From the NCBI RefSeq assembly GCF_036884655.1, contig NC_088348.1, positions 20,034,501-20,098,500 on the forward strand: a DNA stretch of 64,000 nt. The letters run 5' to 3'. The stretch's first letter is position 1. The number at the start of each line of letters is the position of its first letter. Below, piece by piece: positions 60,888 to 64,000 of the stretch. The notes beneath the pieces were generated by a model. The model saw only the letters and a list, made by a program, of their open reading frames with translations. It had not been told where the DNA came from and made no database searches. Source of the stretch: Musa acuminata AAA Group. Taxonomy: Eukaryota; Streptophyta; Magnoliopsida; Zingiberales; Musaceae. The position numbers and the translations under genes were made by a program.

Positions 60888-62600
60888 TATTGCTCAATTG
60901 GTTGATTGCATGTATTTCCAAGTTATATGAAGCATGCATCGTTAAATTTTAGGTTGATGAAAGTGTGCTTTTGAATTGGATGATGTATTTTCTATTTCTT
61001 GGCATTGTTGTGTGGATACATTTTCATCGCTGTGTGTTGTGGTCATTATAGGGAGTGTGTATAATCCTACTTTTGCTGCATTGTTCCTTTTTGAGTCTAA
61101 TTTTGGTATGGGTTGGATTGAAGTACTTATTAAGGACAATGTCTTTGTAGACAATATGATGAGGATTACGAATATAACATTTTGGCAAGTTTTCTTAGTA
61201 GTTCTCATGTAAACTTAGTACTTCTCCTAACACGATCCATGATCAGATTTAAATGATGTTAAATCTATTGTGGTTGAGATAGATTTAAAAGCAGGATAGA
61301 ATATATTGGTGATAGGCTCATGAGATTACTAGTTAAAAATACTCGGTTGTAATTTCGCTGTTCCAACTAAACTCACTCAAATATTACGGTAGTCCTCTAA
61401 ATATTGTAAGTTTGTTTAAAACACGATTTATGGAATGGTATGTATTGGACTCTGTACTAAATCAGCATGGTCCAATGCCCAAAACATCGAATAATCATGT
61501 TATGAAGAGCTTGGTCTTTGGATCTAAATCTTCAAAAAAATTTCTTGTACTTAGGTCTTTGGATCACTAATTGCATTGTTTTAATTGCTGAGACAAGGCA
61601 GTAGTGATTTGGTGATTGATTGTGCAAATATCGGTATCACTGAGTAGCAGTTCTAAATATTGCATCCACAAGAAGAATCATATATATATATTTCCTACAT
61701 TATTTCCTTTTCAGAGAAAAAAAAAAGAAAAAAAGAAAAAGATGTGGTGAACAATGGTTCGTTTTTGTTGTATTCATATTGCAGTTCTGAATAGAGATTA
61801 TCTCAGGAAATTCTTGTCATATTTTGGGTTCCACAAGTGATACAAAATATGTTCTTTTATTGTCTTTCCTTGATTGGTGATGTCGTCTATTGACTCAGCT
61901 CTCGGACGAAGCATGACTGAGGCCTTCAGGAAGTTGCCATGAAATTTCGCACACAATTGATTGAACTGACACTGTCTGTCTGAGGAAGGAGAGAGAGATC
62001 AATGGTGGGAAGAAAATACTTCAAAAAGTTAGGATGATGCCTCTCCAGGGACGACCGATCACTTATATCCCACCATCATCATCATGCACAAAGAACTCAG
62101 TGGTCCTGTCCTAGTCATGGCAGTCCTTGACATGAACTGCCAACACCCCGGTCTTTACCCCAACTTCTTGGTTGACTGTTTTGCACTGTAGATGGCTTGA
62201 CATGATCAACAACATTAATGAGTGGGTCAACTTCAGTTTGGGGGTTCGGCCACTCGATCAAGGTGGCTACATCTCTTGGAACCATCACCTTTTCTCTTTT
62301 ATTATGTTTGATGAAGCATTCATGAGGCTTGAAGCTGCTAAATCGATTGTTGACGAAATAAGATCATCGTTTCAGTGTCATCTTAGTTGGAACTGTGGCA
62401 ATGGTTGCATGTTGTCTTAATCCATTAGAGCAAGAAGGTGGCCAAAGGCGGGCGTTATTAGACTGCCTTTGACATTGTGCCTAACACATTGGTTGAAGCA
62501 TACCCATGTCTCCTTTGCGAAGTTTGTATGATCATCGTCTTGAGAGATTTTTAAGGGGGGGAGAAGCATGGCATTTTTCAGTTAACTTTGCATGTTGTTA
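60324..62600. other. AT-rich non-coding stretch
   Basis: No exon recognised. A pure (AT)n microsatellite occupies about 60828-60879. Frames at 60976-61212 and 62172-62420 have no recognisable domain. Confidence 0.45.
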
Positions 62601-63130
62601 GTAAATCTTTACACCATGGTCGAGGTGTCACGCGGTTCGGTCCGGTCCCGGATGCGTAAGGTCGTCCACGTGGATGCTCGGGTGATGAGGGTTCGAGCCG
62701 GGTCGGGTTCGAGTCTCGTCCCCTGAGCACAGTTTTCTCTCTTGACGAGTGGTCTGCTTTTCCGTCGCTGAGCTCCTGCACACAGGTCGAGGTTGGGATG
62801 GAGATTTTTTAACCTGACCCCTCTGAAGCTTAAGTCAGCTTTTAGTGGAATGAGATGGAGTTGAGTGTTCGAAGTGCCTCCTCCCCTGAATTAAGGAGGA
62901 TTAGCTTTTATACCTGCGGGGATGAGTTGGTCGTACGGTCAATTCACTATGACCAGCTCCTTGGGCAGTGGCCGACTTAAGCTTCTGTATGAGCGCCAAT
63001 CGACCTGCCCGGATCGGCATCACGCGGTACCACCCCGAGCTTTCCGAGATGATTGTACCATGATGATGTCGTTCGTACGGAGGGGGCGACAAGCAGTTGC
63101 CCGCCACGTGTGTGCTATGAACCACATCGT
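62600..63130. repeat. GC-rich LTR-like repeat fragment
   Basis: About 530 bp of GC-rich sequence in an AT-rich setting, with LTR-like text (GGTTCGAGTCTCGTCCCCTGAG, then GAATTAAGGAGGATTAGC and a TATA-like TTTATACC near 62906). A span from TGTCACGCGG (about 62625) to GGGCGACA (about 63090) has TGTC...GACA ends, but the flanking 5-mers do not match. A worn solo LTR is my best guess. Confidence 0.35.
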
Positions 63131-63227
63131 ACTTGAGGTTTCACGTCTGCATCATTGTGTCTGCTTGCCTGGGTCCACATGGGCGATGCTAAAATATGTC
63201 GTATCACATGTTATACTACATCCGAAT

Positions 63228-63441
63228 AGAGTTGGTGCTATTGTTGGACTTCTTGATGTCATATATCTGATTCAGCAAGATCATTTTCTTGAGAGAGAGA
63301 GAGAGAGAGAAAAACAAAAAAAAAGCATGACATTTTCCGGATATGTTTGCGTATAATATGTGTAGAGCTGGTGCTGTAGTTTCCTTCTTGATGTGAGGGA
63401 CCCGATTCGATAAGATTATCGTCTTGAGAGAGAGAGAGAGA
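63228..63441. repeat. Diverged 136-bp-period duplication ending in GA runs
   Basis: AGAGYTGGTGCT...CTTCTTGATGT...GATTCRRYAAGATYAT..TCTTGAGAGAGAGA occurs from 63228 and again from 63364. A third, shorter relative (GATCATCGTCTTGAGAGA and GAAGCATGRCATTTTYC) lies near 62529-62580. Confidence 0.6.
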
Positions 63442-64000
63442 TGTTTGGTTCTTTCAGGTTTGCACGGCGTAGAGAATGGAATAGCAGCCATGAATTAGGT
63501 GCTTCCCATTCCCTTGACTGCGTCCGGTGCAAAGCGGTCACCATCGCCATGCATGCACGCATGCGTGCGAGTCTGCATTGCTCATCAGGAGCCACTCCTT
63601 GGCCATTGGGGGTTTCTTCCCACTTGCATGACTGCCGCACTGCTCTGATGTCTTCCATTGATTCCAAGTCCACAACTCGCTTCCCTTCTTTTACTCCTCT
63701 CCGTGCCACGTATCGCATGGTGTTGCAATCAAAATGGTGGTTGTCTTCCCCTTTCAAGGAATAAATATTTTAGACGGATGTATAAACGGGTAATAGATTG
63801 TGTATAAAATATAATGATCGGGCAATTATACATCAAATCTTAAATATTATAATAGAAGATAATAATAAAAGATTTTATGAAAGAAAAGAGAAAACAGAAA
63901 AATAAGATAGTAAAATATGATCACTCTATTAACTAGGTTTTTTTATAATTTCTTTTTTAAACCAATTTATATGCTCAATAAAACTTAGCTACCCTAAATA
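63442..64000. other. Right-hand end, no recognised gene
   Basis: Mixed composition to 63760, then AT-rich. Overlapping frames on both strands at 63416-63764 give no recognisable protein. Confidence 0.35.

Noticed and set aside
62172..62420. 82-codon frame as a small gene
   Set aside because: No family similarity, no supporting splice or promoter context; similar frames occur by chance in this AT-rich stretch.

Overview
This is nuclear DNA from a flowering plant, most likely a monocot. Genes are spread over many GT-AG introns, two coding exons (a purine permease and a cystathionine gamma-synthase first exon) are very GC-rich as in commelinid monocots, and much of the window is LTR retrotransposon. 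A banana-family (Musaceae/Zingiberales) source is my guess from the overall flavour of the repeats; nothing in the sequence proves it.

Five host genes were reconstructed, all on the minus strand. From right to left in the window, i.e. in their shared direction of transcription: a BOBBER1-like NudC-domain co-chaperone (50603-53880, six exons, 306 aa, intact); plastid cystathionine gamma-synthase, the methionine-committing enzyme (25004-39187, eleven exons, 542 aa if a 4-bp duplication in exon 4 is discounted); an NCS1-type purine/uracil permease (22659-24263, single exon, 534 aa); a PME31-type pectin methylesterase (9789-22124, six exons, 317 aa, intact); and the N-terminal half of a vacuolar Ca2+/H+ exchanger of the CAX type (3698-6207, five coding exons, 252 aa, rest not found in the window).

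Mobile DNA has swollen two introns past 10 kb. The PME intron 3 (11233-21472) holds an 847-bp Mutator-like foldback element, a tandem/inverted repeat cluster, and a Ty3 element (15152-20547) that landed in an older LTR-like repeat. The CGS intron 8 (25621-36735) holds a Ty1/copia element (26018-34906) whose 3' LTR was itself hit by a gutted Ty3 element (26456-30070). A second member of the same copia family (39599-49260, opposite orientation) sits in an AT microsatellite only about 410 bp upstream of the CGS start codon, and its gag is interrupted by a very young non-autonomous LARD-like element (40757-45326, LTRs differing at 2 of 446 positions). A different, older copia element (54728-60318) lies upstream of BOBBER1. 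A hAT-like 558-bp element (2321-2878) with perfect 8-bp target duplications lies next to the CAX exons.

The most interesting points are: the 4-bp duplication that frameshifts CGS; a Ser-to-Cys change inside its otherwise conserved MTO1 nascent-peptide regulatory motif; the young LARD family with no recognisable coding domain; the foldback Mutator-like element; and the three-level nested insertion with target duplications readable at the insertion points. I found no tRNA, rRNA, CRISPR or bacterial-type feature. Exon borders and LTR ends were worked out by eye from splice signals, family similarity and target-site duplications, with no alignment or transcript data.
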